The notes beneath the pieces were generated by a model. The model searched no databases. It saw only the letters and a program-made list of their open reading frames with translations, and was not told where the DNA came from. Shown one piece after another: positions 1-10,511 of a stretch of DNA of 64,000 bases. This DNA is from Allomyces macrogynus ATCC 38327 (lineage: Eukaryota; Blastocladiomycota; Blastocladiomycetes; Blastocladiales; Blastocladiaceae): NCBI GenBank assembly GCA_000151295.1, contig GG745371.1, positions 187,978-251,977 on the forward strand, read 5' to 3'. The translations under genes were made by a program, and so were the position numbers. The number at the start of each line of letters is the position of its first letter. Positions within the stretch are counted from its first letter, which is position 1.

Positions 1-810
1 TCTGGCTGATGGTGGCGCGGCCGGCCGGGGGTGGAGATGCGCGACACGACGGTGTGGGCGTCGCCCACACGTGGACCCCGCGGTGTTTCACGTGGAGGCT
101 CGTGGTCGAGCCACGCGGCCGCGTCATGCCGGCTGATCGCACGGGACAGTGCTGACGGAGTGTGCACGTGTCACAAGCCAAGTGACGCATCCCGCGAGCA
201 GGCGCGAGTGCCTGGCGGCGCTTCGCACGCCGTCGCGCCGCGCCAACCCAAGCCGGGCCAAGCTTGCACGGCATGGTTCGCGGCCAGTGTCCCTGTTCCT
301 CCGGCCGCCAACCCACAAAGAAACGTTACCGCCGCCCCCGTCCGCTGCGGTATATGAAGGCGGCGCTCCCCCGCGCCAGACTCTCTCTCTCCTGGTCCTG
401 CTCGGCTTGGCTCTCTTGCTTGCGATCGTCGCGATCCTCGATAGCGAGCCCTCCGCTCACCACCACGACCGCACCGCCCCCCAGCGCGCCAGTCCCCGAG
501 ACCATGACCTACGCCCCGCACCAGCAAACCACCATCCTCGGCAACGCTCTGTCGCGCGGCCTCTTCCCGCCGGACCTGGACGGCACCACGACCATCTGCC
601 AGCATACGGCGCCGGGCCCTGCGCACCCCTGCACGGCGGCGCTGGCGCGCAACAAGCCGCCGATTTAGCACCGACTCGAATAGGCGCGATTTCGGCGACC
701 CGTTGCTGCTGCTCACGCATACAACGTCGCTGTCGCTCGACCACACCACCACCACGACGCACTCTGCTGCCTCCTTGCCTCTGCGCCCCCTCGACAAGCT
801 CGACTTCGAC
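1..810. other. GC-rich flank upstream of the bZIP gene
   Basis: No gene can be supported here. Several overlapping open frames exist on both strands, as expected at this GC content, and none resembles a known family. An ATG at 504 in a good context opens a frame that stops with TAG at 666. It could be the first exon of the bZIP gene, but I find no convincing GT donor between it and the bZIP frame. Confidence 0.4.
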
Positions 811-1803
811 ATGTTTGGCCACGACGCCTTTGACGCGGATCTCGCCAAGTTGTATGCCGAGCTCGTGAACGACGGCTGCATTGGCAAGGACCCTGCCGGT
901 TCGAGTTCGTCGGCGTCGGTTGTGGTCCCCGAAGCCGACCCGGCCAACCTTATTGTGGCCGCCCCGATCGCCTCGTCGGCCGTGCCAGCCACCACCGACC
1001 TGATCACTATGCCCGCTGGCGACCTGCAGCTCGACCTGTCCGAGTTCCTCATCGGGTTTGACGACGACGAGACGGTCGCCGACCTGCCGCCGCTTGTGGC
1101 CTCGTCGCCCACCACCTCGGCGCCCACGACACCCGTCGTGCCGGCATTTACTGCCACCGCCCTGGCGCCGCTCTACAACCTGACCAGCCCGGTGGCGTTC
1201 CCGATCCCGGTGCCCACGCTCCCGCCGCAAGCGCCCGCGCCCATTTCGCAAGGCGCGCCCGTTCTTCCGGCTGCCGTCGCGTACCCGTCGACGGTGCCCA
1301 CGACCCCTGCCACGGCCGTTCCCGCGCCGCTGACCCCCGCGGCGACCCCTGCCCCGGTCCCTGCCCCTATTCCGGCGCCGACGCTGATCCCGACCAACAC
1401 GCGCAAGTCGACGACCAAGTGCAAGCTTCTGCCGGCGGCGCTCGCCTACCCGTCGCACCTGATCCCGCTCGACGCGCCGATCCAGCCGCGGCGCGGTGTG
1501 CACCCGGCGCCGGCGGCGCCCGCGCAGAAGCGTGCCGCCGAGGATGACCCTGCATCTGCGCAGTCGGAGAAGGAGCTCAAGCGGCTCAAGAACACGCTGT
1601 CGGCGCGCATGTCGCGTGCGCGGAAGGCCGCCAAGATTGATTTGCTCGAGTCCAAGGTGAACGAGCTCGAGACCGAGAACCACCGCCTCGAGCGGCTGGT
1701 GCAGGACTTGCAGCGGCAGGTGCTGGCGTACCAGGAGCAGCAGCTCCAGCAGCTGCAGGCACAGGCGGCCTCGGGCCGGTCGGAGAATGGGCAGCTCTGG
1801 TAA
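811..1803 (+). CDS. bZIP transcription factor (GCN4/CPC1-like)
   Basis: Predicted nuclear DNA-binding protein of 330 residues counted from the ATG at 811. The C-terminus carries a basic region (around residues 255-280, motif NTLSARMSRARKAAK) followed by a leucine zipper with heptad leucines in LLESKVNELETENHRLERL, the layout of the Gcn4/Cpc1 amino-acid-control family. The middle is rich in Pro, Ala, Thr and Val, and the N-terminal part is acidic and hydrophobic (MFGHDAFDADLAKLYAEL, DLQLDLSEFLIGFDDDE), like activation domains. The frame stays open well upstream of 811 with no other ATG, so the start is uncertain and an upstream exon is possible. The target genes cannot be inferred from sequence alone. 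Confidence 0.8.
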   Translation: MFGHDAFDADLAKLYAELVNDGCIGKDPAGSSSSASVVVPEADPANLIVAAPIASSAVPATTDLITMPAGDLQLDLSEFLIGFDDDETVADLPPLVASSPTTSAPTTPVVPAFTATALAPLYNLTSPVAFPIPVPTLPPQAPAPISQGAPVLPAAVAYPSTVPTTPATAVPAPLTPAATPAPVPAPIPAPTLIPTNTRKSTTKCKLLPAALAYPSHLIPLDAPIQPRRGVHPAPAAPAQKRAAEDDPASAQSEKELKRLKNTLSARMSRARKAAKIDLLESKVNELETENHRLERLVQDLQRQVLAYQEQQLQQLQAQAASGRSENGQLW

Positions 1804-2122
1804 GGGAGTGCCGCTGCTCACTCGCTCGCTGGCCGAGTGTTCTTTTTGTTACCCTTAGTTGGAATGGGGATGGAGTGAGAAAGGACGTGCGCGAGGTTTT
1901 TTGCCGCTTGCCATTCATTTGCGTCGTCGGTTTGCCGTCGTTGTCGTTCCTTTTTTTGACCCAGTCCGTCTCGTCCGTTCCCGACACTTTATTGAAACCA
2001 GTAATTATATAAAATCCACATTTTGCCAGTCCTGCTTTGCCTTGATTGACGCGTTTTTGATTTCACTGATTGCGGGCAGTGTCGGGAGAGCGACGTTCAA
2101 TTGGGACACCTCCAATACCCCA

Positions 2123-2175
2123 TTTGTGCAAACCAAAAATCGTGTTAATCTTTTGTGCAAACCAAAAATCGTGTT
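2123..2175. repeat. 24-bp perfect direct repeat, two copies
   Basis: The sequence starting tttgtgcaaaccaaaa and ending atcgtgtt occurs at 2123-2146 and again at 2152-2175, a 29-bp period with a 5-bp spacer. It lies between the bZIP gene and the first F-box gene. The function is unknown; slippage duplication is the simplest explanation. Confidence 0.85.
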
Positions 2176-2557
2176 TATCTATTTCCGCGGTGTCGCCCGC
2201 CTTCTGGACCTGGCCGAGAGCGCGGGCCAGTTCTTCGCGGGCTCGACCTGGGTACAAGTTTTGGACCATTGTTGCTTTGCATCAGAAAGACGAAAAACAG
2301 TGGTGCAAGGGCGAAATGGATGCGATTGCTGGTTCGCGAGAAAAGAGGTTGAAAGTTTTAGTTTTGGAAGCGGTCCATTGCATGACAGGAAGCTTGGTTG
2401 TAAAGAGCGATGAGCGACAAGCAACGCGACCAGCGTCGCTTCGACTCTTGAGCTGTAACCAAGCGTCTCGTCTGCCGACGTGACCATCATCCAATCCAAC
2501 CTCTTGACTTCAATCTTCAACACCTCCCGCAACGACGCAACGACGCGCAAAAGAAAT

Positions 2558-4354
2558 ATGTCATTTGCAGACCGCGACAAACTTGCTGCAAGCGAGCAAG
2601 GACCAACCGCACATGCTTCCCGAAACACGATTGACCTCCCAGCCGTGTCCGCTTTCGAGCGTTTGCCGGACGTGGTCAAGATCCGCATCGCCGAATTCGT
2701 GATCTCGGCTCGAGAACAAGGTCCTCAGTCGCTTATCGCACTCGCACGAGCATCGCCAAAGTGGTATGCACTCGCGCTCTGTGTGGCCATTTGTAACGAG
2801 AATGTGTCGAGCGGTCTGCTCAACCTCTGCAGTTCGGATGCGGGCGAAGAGACGACTATAAGCCGCTGCGATCCTGTCGGGCTTGTCGCGCTGACCCCGC
2901 ACGACGATCCGCCGCGCGCATTTCTCATTCTCGAAGCAGTGATGTGCGACCCAGCACCGCCGAATCTGTTGACTGGTTCACCAGTCAAATACTTTGTCAC
3001 TGATCGCATGCCCTTGCCCTCCTCAGCGCCACGAGGAATGGTTGTCTTCATTTCACCCGAGATGATTGGAGGCGTGTTTACAGTCGCATCTCTCCCACCG
3101 CACGTTTGTGGCCTGTCATTAATGTACATAACCAAGTTGTCGCCGTGGATGCAGCATCCATGTTTGCTGCACCAACCGCTTCCGCGCACGATCCGCCGCA
3201 TGTACTTGTTGGTGCCCGACCTGCCGACCGAATTCGTTGCTGGAATGACGCACCTCGAACGGCTCGAGAGACTGACATTGGCCGAGCTCAGAGGCGGTGG
3301 ATCGTCAAATTGGATGCAGCTGCTCACGACCATACCTCGCAACAATCTGTGCATGCTCACCATCATCAGTGTTCCGCGCGTGCAGGCCTCATTGTCCACG
3401 GCATTGGACTTCCCGGTGCTGCACTCGCTCGTGTGCCACACTGATTTGGAAGTTGTAGCCCCATTCCTGGCAGCTTTGCGCCTGCCGCTCATGACCAAGC
3501 TCTCCCTGCACCCGCGGAAACTGGACTCGAGCCTCAGCTTCACCAGCGCCGACTTTGCTCTCATTGCGCGCGTGCTTTCTCAATGCCCGGTGCTCAATGC
3601 GTTTCGTCTTGTTCTCATCTCGCGCCACTCATCCACCACCGCCTCTGGCACCGACGACCTGACTGCCACGCGTCCCATGCTTGCAGCCATTCCGCAGACC
3701 TTGACCATGCTTTCCCTCAACCTGATGGTTCCTGGTCGCCAATTTGCGGTGACAGCTGATCTCGTGGTGCCGCCTGGCGTCCAAGTCCTTACTCTCTCCC
3801 CCTTGGCCAGTGAGACCGATGCGCTGACGATCATGGCGCGCGTTCCGGCGTCGGTCAAGTCGTTGCAACTCGGCGAGCATCTGACGCCCGCGGCCTTGCG
3901 TTGCCTTGCTGATGTGCCGCGGCCGGACCTCGCCTCCATTGATTTGCATGGCATGACCGACTCAAGCGAGTGTCTCATGTCGCTCGCGCCCATGCTCCAC
4001 GACGGGGTTACGAAACTGTCGTTTCATTTCGTGTCTGGGACGCTCTTTGATGAGAGCGCGTGGGCGATGCATGTCGCCAAACGTACGCCCAAGTTGCGCC
4101 AAGTGCGGCTCGCTGGATGCACCATGACCAGCGACGGAGTGGCGCAGGTCATTGACACGTTGCCGAAAAGCGAGCTAGTCAGTTTTTGGCTCGATGTGGG
4201 CGAACTGGAGGTGGTCAAGAAAGCGGTCACCCACTTGCTTGCCCGTGACTGGGAACATATATGTGAGGTCGGGTTTGCGGGTCAACTGGGCCAACTTCCG
4301 ACGGAAATGCGGGAGGCTATGGAGGGTCGTGGTTGGAAAATCATGTTGGCATAG
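2558..4354 (+). CDS. F-box/leucine-rich protein, family copy I (intact)
   Basis: Single-exon gene of 598 residues starting at the ATG at 2558; the frame is open further upstream but without an ATG. Residues about 38-80 look like an F-box (FERLPDVVKIRIAEFV, then SLIALARASPKWYALAL), which in known proteins binds Skp1 of SCF ubiquitin ligases. The remaining ~500 residues are leucine-rich with irregular LRR-like units such as VKSLQLGEHLTPAALRCLAD and LRQVRLAGCTMTSDGVAQV. A conserved linker, LTPHDDPPRAFLILEA, recurs in the other copies. This is the only uninterrupted member of a family with further decayed copies at 5.0, 7.4, 29.2, 32.9 and probably 60.6 kb. The F-box assignment is by motif only and the substrate is unknown. 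Confidence 0.72.
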   Translation: MSFADRDKLAASEQGPTAHASRNTIDLPAVSAFERLPDVVKIRIAEFVISAREQGPQSLIALARASPKWYALALCVAICNENVSSGLLNLCSSDAGEETTISRCDPVGLVALTPHDDPPRAFLILEAVMCDPAPPNLLTGSPVKYFVTDRMPLPSSAPRGMVVFISPEMIGGVFTVASLPPHVCGLSLMYITKLSPWMQHPCLLHQPLPRTIRRMYLLVPDLPTEFVAGMTHLERLERLTLAELRGGGSSNWMQLLTTIPRNNLCMLTIISVPRVQASLSTALDFPVLHSLVCHTDLEVVAPFLAALRLPLMTKLSLHPRKLDSSLSFTSADFALIARVLSQCPVLNAFRLVLISRHSSTTASGTDDLTATRPMLAAIPQTLTMLSLNLMVPGRQFAVTADLVVPPGVQVLTLSPLASETDALTIMARVPASVKSLQLGEHLTPAALRCLADVPRPDLASIDLHGMTDSSECLMSLAPMLHDGVTKLSFHFVSGTLFDESAWAMHVAKRTPKLRQVRLAGCTMTSDGVAQVIDTLPKSELVSFWLDVGELEVVKKAVTHLLARDWEHICEVGFAGQLGQLPTEMREAMEGRGWKIMLA

Positions 4355-5033
4355 TGGAGCCCATTGTCGAAGTTAGCAGTACAGGTAGAAGCAGTCATGA
4401 ACGATGGTCATGTTGCGTTGGTGTCTTCTCGTCCAGGCATATATGCCTTGCCTGCCCCACTCGCCCTGATTCCAACGCGCCAATGCGAAGATGCTAGCTA
4501 CCGACGAATGATCTGATCGAGCCGGTCGCAAACGATCTTCAGATGTTGCCAATAAATACCTTGCAGTTTTCATGCCCCAATATCCCCATCTTCATTTCAG
4601 CCTTGACGCTGTTCAGCACAAATCGCATACGATGGCCGCAAAAGTGCTCAGGGCTTCTCACAGATGCGAAATTCCATGAACCTGCTCTCTTTAGTTCCCG
4701 ACTTGGCTCAGAAGCGGGATGGGAGTGGTGCAGTTTTGCTGCTTTGCACTCATCACCGGTGCATCGACTCCTCTCTCGTCTGCCCCCTGCATTACTTGCC
4801 GCTTATTGAAACGAGTCATTTTGTAATATTCACATTCATAATGGCAAGACTCTTGTTTGCGGGATGCTCGGTTTCTGACTGCTGGCCACCGACATTGGCA
4901 AAGGCTCAGCAGGAGTGAAGGTAGAACCACCGTTACTCTCGATCACATTCAATCTAACTTCATACTCCGCTAGCACCTCCTGCAACAACGCGCAACTCGC
5001 CCCGAACGCTGCCAGAAAAAGGACCTGAGCAAA
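4355..5033. other. Intergenic, no gene seen
   Basis: Lies between F-box copies I and II. GC is lower than in the surrounding genes. Only short frames occur, with no recognisable protein, RNA or repeat. Confidence 0.5.
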
Positions 5034-7080
5034 ATGACGGCGGCGTTAGAACCAGATCAACTTGCCGAAAGCATCCAGAGAGGTGTCTGCAGCGTCCATT
5101 GTCGAGCGTTTGCCAGACGTGGTCCACGGGCGACCAGGACAGCAACGACAGCGACGCTGGGGCTGCGGCGTGCAGAAACTGTCGCTCGCGCTGCAGTACG
5201 AGCCTGTTCCATGGAACCCGCGGCCATCAAGCGCAAAAATAGGCGAGGAGCGACTCGACTTGTTCGCCAACGGTCACTTACAGTCGAGATCCGTGTCCCC
5301 GAATATGTTTTCAGCCGGTGAGGAGACAACCGCCTGTAAACGCAATCCTGTCGGACTTGTGGCCCTTACCTCACACGACAATCCACCACGCGTGTTTCTC
5401 ATTCTTGTTGCGGAATTGCACGACCCAGCATCGCTGCCGCATTTTCCGGGTTCGCCAGTCAAGCATCGCGTCACGGATCGCATGCCTCTTCCCTCCTCGG
5501 TGCCGTGAGGAATGGTCACGTTGAAGGCACCAGAACTTGGCCATATGGTCATGTCTTTACCGCCACTCATTTCCGCACCCCGATGTGAATGGTCTGGGTG
5601 ATTTGCCACTGTGGAACCAGCATGCGTTTCTGCTGCACCGGCCGGCCGCTCCTGCGCATGATCCGCAATTTGTCTTTGGTGGTGGCCGACCAGCCGCGCG
5701 AATTTGTTGCTGAAACGGCGCATCTCGAGCGACTCCAGAATTTGCACATTGTTGAGATGCCTGGCGGCGGCTTGTCATATTGGATGGACTTGCTCATGAC
5801 CATTCCACGCCGCCACCTGCGCATGCTCACCATCACTCACGTTCCGCATTTGGAGGTCTCGCCATCTACGGCATTGGATATTCCGGTGCTACACAAGCTC
5901 GTGTGCAGCGCTGATTTGCAGATCGTAGCACCATTCCTGACCGCCGTGCTTATGCCACACTTGTCCAGTCTTTCGCTGAGCCCGCAGGAGTTAAAGACGA
6001 TTCTCAGTTTCAACAGCGCAGAATATTGCTCTCATTTCGGGCGTGCTATCTAAATGCTCGGTGCTGAAAGCGTTCACTCTTGGCCTGCCCTGTCACCCCT
6101 CCACTCTTTCTGAAACCGACGATCGCGGTGCGTCGCGTCCCATGCTTGCGGCTATTCCACAGACCTTGACCACGTTTTGCCTCAGGCTGGTTGTTCCTGG
6201 CCGCCAATTAGCCATAGCGGCCGATCTCGTGGTGCCGCCTGACATCCAGGTTCTTGAAGCTCCGCCCTTTGCCAGTGAGGGCGATGCGGTGGCGATTATT
6301 TCGCACGTTTCAGCGTCGGCAAGTCGTTGCAGCTCGGCGAGCATCGGACGCCAACGGTCTAGAGTCGCCTTGCCGCCGTGCCGCAGCCACACCTTGACTC
6401 GATTGATTTATGCGGTATCGCCGACCCACGCGCGTGTATTGCGTCTCTCGCGTGCATGCTCCACGGGGAGGGGGGGGAGGGTCACGAAACTAGTGCTCCG
6501 TTTCATGCCTGGAACCGCGGACGCATGGGTGACGGATGTCGCTGGCTACGTTCCCAAGTTGCACGAATTGCGTCTTGCTGGGTGCACCATGACCAGCGAT
6601 GGAGTTGCAAAAGTCATTGACACGCTGCCGACAGAAACACCGTCTTGCTGTTGCGCAGCGGCCGCTCGCCTCTGTTGACTGTGGCCTGGCCGACACACGC
6701 GATTGTCAGGCGTCGCTCACGCCCATGTTCCACGTGGGGCCCACGAAACTTGAGCTCCATTTCGTGCCCAGCACGCAATTGAGCAAGAATGCGTGGGTGA
6801 CGCTCATTGCCAGCGGGACGGCAAAGTTTGACGACGTGCGACTTGCTGGGCGGATCATGACCGGCTTGTGGTGGCACGGGTCATTGATGCGTTGTCAACG
6901 GAAACGCTAACCAGGATTTGGCGACGGGCGCGAACCGGGCGTGGTCAAGGACGCGGTCGCGCGCTCGCTCGCTCGCAACTGGCGAAAATTGTGGGGATCG
7001 GGTTTGCAGATTCGCCGACGCAGATCCCAGAGGAGCTGCGTATGGCCATGAAAAGACGTGGGTGGAGGATGATCGCGTAA
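5034..7080 (+). pseudogene. F-box/LRR family copy II (degenerate)
   Basis: Homologous to copy I along most of its length but broken. The F-box start (IVERLPDVV, near 5100) is followed by unrelated sequence. The linker appears as VGLVALTSHDNPPRVFLIL in one frame, then an Arg codon equivalent is TGA at 5506-5508 after PLPSSVP. Later pieces lie in different frames: 5589-6053 (TIPRRHLRMLTITHVP), 6043-6678 (MLAAIPQTLTTFCLRLVVP) and the tail 6868-7080 (PEELRMAMKRRGWRMIA, matching the end of copy I). At least one nonsense codon and several frameshifts are needed to join them, so it is almost certainly not translated full-length. The C-terminal LRR module is present twice (see findings). Confidence 0.85.
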
Positions 7081-7393
7081 GTGCACCTGCCTATTGTCAG
7101 TGGTCCAGCAGAAGGAGTGGTTGTGTTGGTCTTGCTTTGACGAGACAGTCATGCATTAGCTCTTTTCTGTTATCATGGACCTCTCTGCGTCCCATGCTCG
7201 TGTTCTTTCAACACACCAGCGCGACGCGCAAGTCTGACCGCTTTTGTCGGGTCGGTCATGAACAAGAGAATGGATGTTGGAACATAACCTTTCGCTTCAT
7301 TCTTTGTGAGAACTGAGAGATGCAGAATGACGGTGCACTTGCCGTTGTCGTCCCGAACTTTTGCCAGTCAACAAAGGACCCGACGAAAGAAGC

Positions 7394-8245
7394 ATGTCAG
7401 CTGCTGACCAAGGTGACGGACCAACAGTGAGCGCGCAAGGTGGGCCGCACGTGCTTGAGAACTTCATGACCGCCGGCCAACCTGCCGTGTCCGCTTTCGA
7501 GCATTGCCAGACGTGGTCAAGATCCGTGTCGCCGAATTTGTGCTACTTTCGAACCTGGAAAGTGGTCCCCGGTCGATCCTTGCGCTCGCACGAGCGTCGC
7601 CAAGGTGGTTTGCGCTCGCTCTCCGTGCAGCTATTCGGACCGAGAATTGCACTGTCATCAACCTCTGCAGCTCGGATGAAGGCGAAGAGACTACCATCAG
7701 CCGCTGCGATCCTGTCGAACTTGTGGTCCTGACCCCACACGACGACCCACCGCGTGCTTTTCTGATGCTTGCTGGAGTGCTGTGTGATCCAGCACCGACT
7801 CTTCACCTGGGTTTGTCTGGTTTGTCTGGTCTGCCTGGTCCGCCTGGTTTGTCGGCGTGGTACCGTGTCACGGACCGCATACCTTTGCCGTCCTCGGCAC
7901 CAAGAGGAATGATTACCTCAACTCCACCAGAGCATCTTAGCTCGTTTACGGCTGCTTGCTTGCCGCCGCGCATTTCGGGTCTCATGTTGACGTATCTCAG
8001 CAACTCCGTATTCGCAGCATCCGTATTTGTTGCATCGGCCACTCCCGAGCATAATTCGCAGCATGTGCTTGATGGTGCCTGACCTGCCAACCAAATTCGT
8101 TGCCGGAATGGCGCATCTTGAGCGGATCAAGAGTCTGACGTTGCTCGAGCTGAAAGGTGGTGTGTAACGTCGAATTGGACGAAGTTGCTTGTGCCCTCGC
8201 AATAACCTGCGCATGCTTTCACTCAACGGTGCTCCTCCCGACAAC
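7394..8245 (+). pseudogene. F-box/LRR family copy III (frameshifted, truncated)
   Basis: Third tandem copy. It begins with ATG at 7394 and reads into AVSAFE, where one base is missing near 7502 compared with copy I (gagcgtttgcc becomes gagcattgcc), shifting the frame. The homology resumes as PDVVKIRVAEFVLLS, LALARASPRWFALAL and LTPHDDPPRAFLMLAG. A second shift near 8045 moves the match (PDLPTKFVAGMAHLER) to another frame, which then stops. No match to the C-terminal two thirds of copy I follows, so the copy is truncated. It contains a small Gly/Leu/Pro tandem repeat absent from the other copies. Confidence 0.82.
7808..7855 (+). repeat. 9-nt imperfect tandem repeat in F-box copy III
   Basis: Units like gtttgtctg, gtctgcctg and gtccgcctg repeat about five times and would encode GLSGLSGLPGPPGLS. 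The other family members have a short non-repetitive stretch here, so this is a local expansion by slippage. Confidence 0.8.
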
Positions 8246-8982
8246 GAGCATGCTGGATGGTCTAGTTGTTGTCTTTTTTTCACATGGAGACCATGACATA
8301 ATAAGTCCTCGCTGTCGATATTTGGCTGTGGTCTCGTGCAATATCCGCGAAGATACATGCATTTAGGTCACAATACCACTGCGACCTTGCAAAAGTGTAC
8401 GATTATCGCACCCGAATTCTCCACCCAATGTGAGCTCACCTCGGTAACAACGCCGAAAGGAAGCGGGTTGTGGCGTTTTGATGCATAACAGCACATGTCA
8501 TTTATCAACATCCCGATTTGTCGCTTGCATTCCTCCCCACCCGTAATCCTCCGTGGCCCCGCGCGCATCTTCAGCGTGATGAGACATTGTCTGGCTCCAA
8601 ACCCGACCAGCTGCAAACGGTTCCAATGGGTGACAACTTGTCAAGGTCACGGGACTCATACCAACGTCGGCGCTGCTCACTACTTCGGTTGCACTGGCCC
8701 GGGCGCTGCTCATGGCCAAGCAGTATGCATTGTCCCTTACGTGCTTTTGCGGTCGCGGCTGGGTGCTGGAACCGTATCAATGTTTCTGCGAACTGAACGA
8801 TCTGGCCTGGTCTGAAATTGGTAACGAGAGCGCAGACCAGGATGTTTTGCATGAACGTCGGCAATTCAAATCGAGCGCGACGGGCAGCAAGCAAACTGGT
8901 CCTGCTCTCGTCACCCATTCACCAGGTCCCGTGTCTGCAGCGTGCCATGCTGGCCTAACCAAGCCCTATTTATTGCTGCAGG
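8246..8982. other. Intergenic, no gene seen
   Basis: Sequence after the truncated copy III has only short frames on both strands. I recognise no homology, RNA gene or repeat. Confidence 0.5.
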
Positions 8983-10317
8983 TCACTTTCTCCCGAGCAT
9001 CGACCACTCCCGCCACATCCGAGCCGTCACGTCTCGGGCGACGGGAGCGGGCGCCTGCAATCGCAGCTCCTCGACAGCAAACGCCGCAAACACGCGCGCC
9101 AAGTCAACAACAATGACCGGATCCAGCGCGTCCACCGTATCGCGGACCGTGTGCCAAACGTCCGGGAACGGCAGGGGGATCGCATGGACGACGGGCACGC
9201 CGGCTTGCCAAAACGGGATCTGGTCGTCCTGGATATGTCGGCGCTCGAACGTCTCTTCAAAGTACGTCATGGACGTGTTGGCAGCGGCCGTCAGGAACCG
9301 GCGCGCCCGCAGGTCCGCTTCAACGTCGATCAGGGACTGGAATTGAGCGGTGGTTTCGAGATGCTGGTTCCGGATCGGCGCGCTGCGCGATCCGAGCAGA
9401 TCGAGCAGGACAAATGTCGTGATCGTATCGAGCATCGTATCGGTCCCACCACTGGGCGCGCTGGTCGCGGCCCATGTCGCAGCCAAGTGCCGCGAGCCGT
9501 AAATCGAGTTGGACTCGGAAATCGGGCCCCAGGCTTCCTCACCATCAAAGAAGACGAGTTGTAAGGTCGTGTCGGTCTTGGTGGCGTGGAGCGCCGGCGC
9601 GACGGTCTCGGCCACGTCGAGGAGGATCGCGCAAGACGCTGCGGCGTCGATCGCGCCGATAAATTCCCAGCGGGAAAAGTACTTGGAGTCGTAATGAGCA
9701 GCGAGCACGAGCCGCTTGGGCGCGTGCCGATCCCACGTCGCGATGACGTTAGCCATTGGCTTCACGCCCATTGGCGTTGTCGCGTTGAAGTGATCGAGCT
9801 CGACGTGGAACCCGATGCGCTCGAGGTGCGCGGCCAGATGTGCGCGTGCCTCCGCATGCGTTACCGTACCCGGGACGCGAGGTACGAGAAGAGGCGGCAG
9901 CATCCGTGTCCATACTGTCGTGCTCTTGGCAGCGGTCGCGCGATCGCCGTCGGACGCGGATTCTGGCACTGGTTGCACACCCCGCAAGCGTAACAGCGTC
10001 GCGTAAATGGGCTCTGGGTACTCGGTTACCGTGTTGCGCACCGTGCTGGGCAAGCGGACGCTGGCGTCGAGTATGGCGTCGCGGGAGGCAAGGCAAGTTG
10101 CAAGGTGAACGATGGCAAGAGTAACAATTGTTACCAGAGCGACAGCAACAGGAACGAAGCGCGCCCATGTCCATGTTGCGGCCACGCGTGCAAGAACCGG
10201 GTCAAATGCTGAAGCCCGTGACGGCGAGGACCAGGGCAAAGACCGGGCTCGCTTCTCGTCTGGACTGGTCAGGTCTGATACAAGTGTCGGCTTCATCGTC
10301 GTCGCGGGTGGTATCAT
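8983..10317 (-). CDS. QPCT: Glutaminyl-peptide cyclotransferase (M28-type, membrane-anchored)
   Basis: Single exon, 444 residues from the ATG at 10317; a second in-frame ATG at 10296 is also possible. It cyclises N-terminal Gln or Glu of secretory-pathway peptides to pyroglutamate. The catalytic layout is visible: LAAHYDSK, the zinc Asp in IGAIDAAASCAILL, the Glu pair in LVFFDGEEAW, then SIYGSRHLA, the region IQDDQIPFWQAGVPVVHAIP and the zinc His in PFPDVWHTVRD. A hydrophobic segment (FVPVAVALVTIVTLAIVHLA, roughly residues 53-72) near the N-terminus suggests a signal anchor with a lumenal catalytic domain, as in Golgi isoQC. The length exceeds the secreted form because of the anchor and spacer. 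No disruption is seen. Confidence 0.88.
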   Translation of the reverse strand: MIPPATTMKPTLVSDLTSPDEKRARSLPWSSPSRASAFDPVLARVAATWTWARFVPVAVALVTIVTLAIVHLATCLASRDAILDASVRLPSTVRNTVTEYPEPIYATLLRLRGVQPVPESASDGDRATAAKSTTVWTRMLPPLLVPRVPGTVTHAEARAHLAAHLERIGFHVELDHFNATTPMGVKPMANVIATWDRHAPKRLVLAAHYDSKYFSRWEFIGAIDAAASCAILLDVAETVAPALHATKTDTTLQLVFFDGEEAWGPISESNSIYGSRHLAATWAATSAPSGGTDTMLDTITTFVLLDLLGSRSAPIRNQHLETTAQFQSLIDVEADLRARRFLTAAANTSMTYFEETFERRHIQDDQIPFWQAGVPVVHAIPLPFPDVWHTVRDTVDALDPVIVVDLARVFAAFAVEELRLQAPAPVARDVTARMWREWSMLGRK

Positions 10318-10446
10318 CGATGTATTGGTGCGGGCAGGGGCGGGAGAGAGAAATGAGAGCAATGGGAGCGTGCCATTGGCCGACCTTTCTGATCACATAA
10401 ATACACATGCAGGGCCACGCAGGGCGAAGGTAAAAAAATACAGAAT

Positions 10447-10511
10447 GGAAGGCTGGCGCGGAAGGCTGGCGTGGAAGGCCGGCGTGGAAGGCCGGCGTGG
10501 AAGGCCGGCGT
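10447..10511. repeat. 13-bp minisatellite, five units
   Basis: Five head-to-tail copies of ggaaggccggcgt, the first two with ct instead of cc. It lies about 130 bp upstream of the glutaminyl cyclase start and could sit in its 5' region. Confidence 0.9.
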
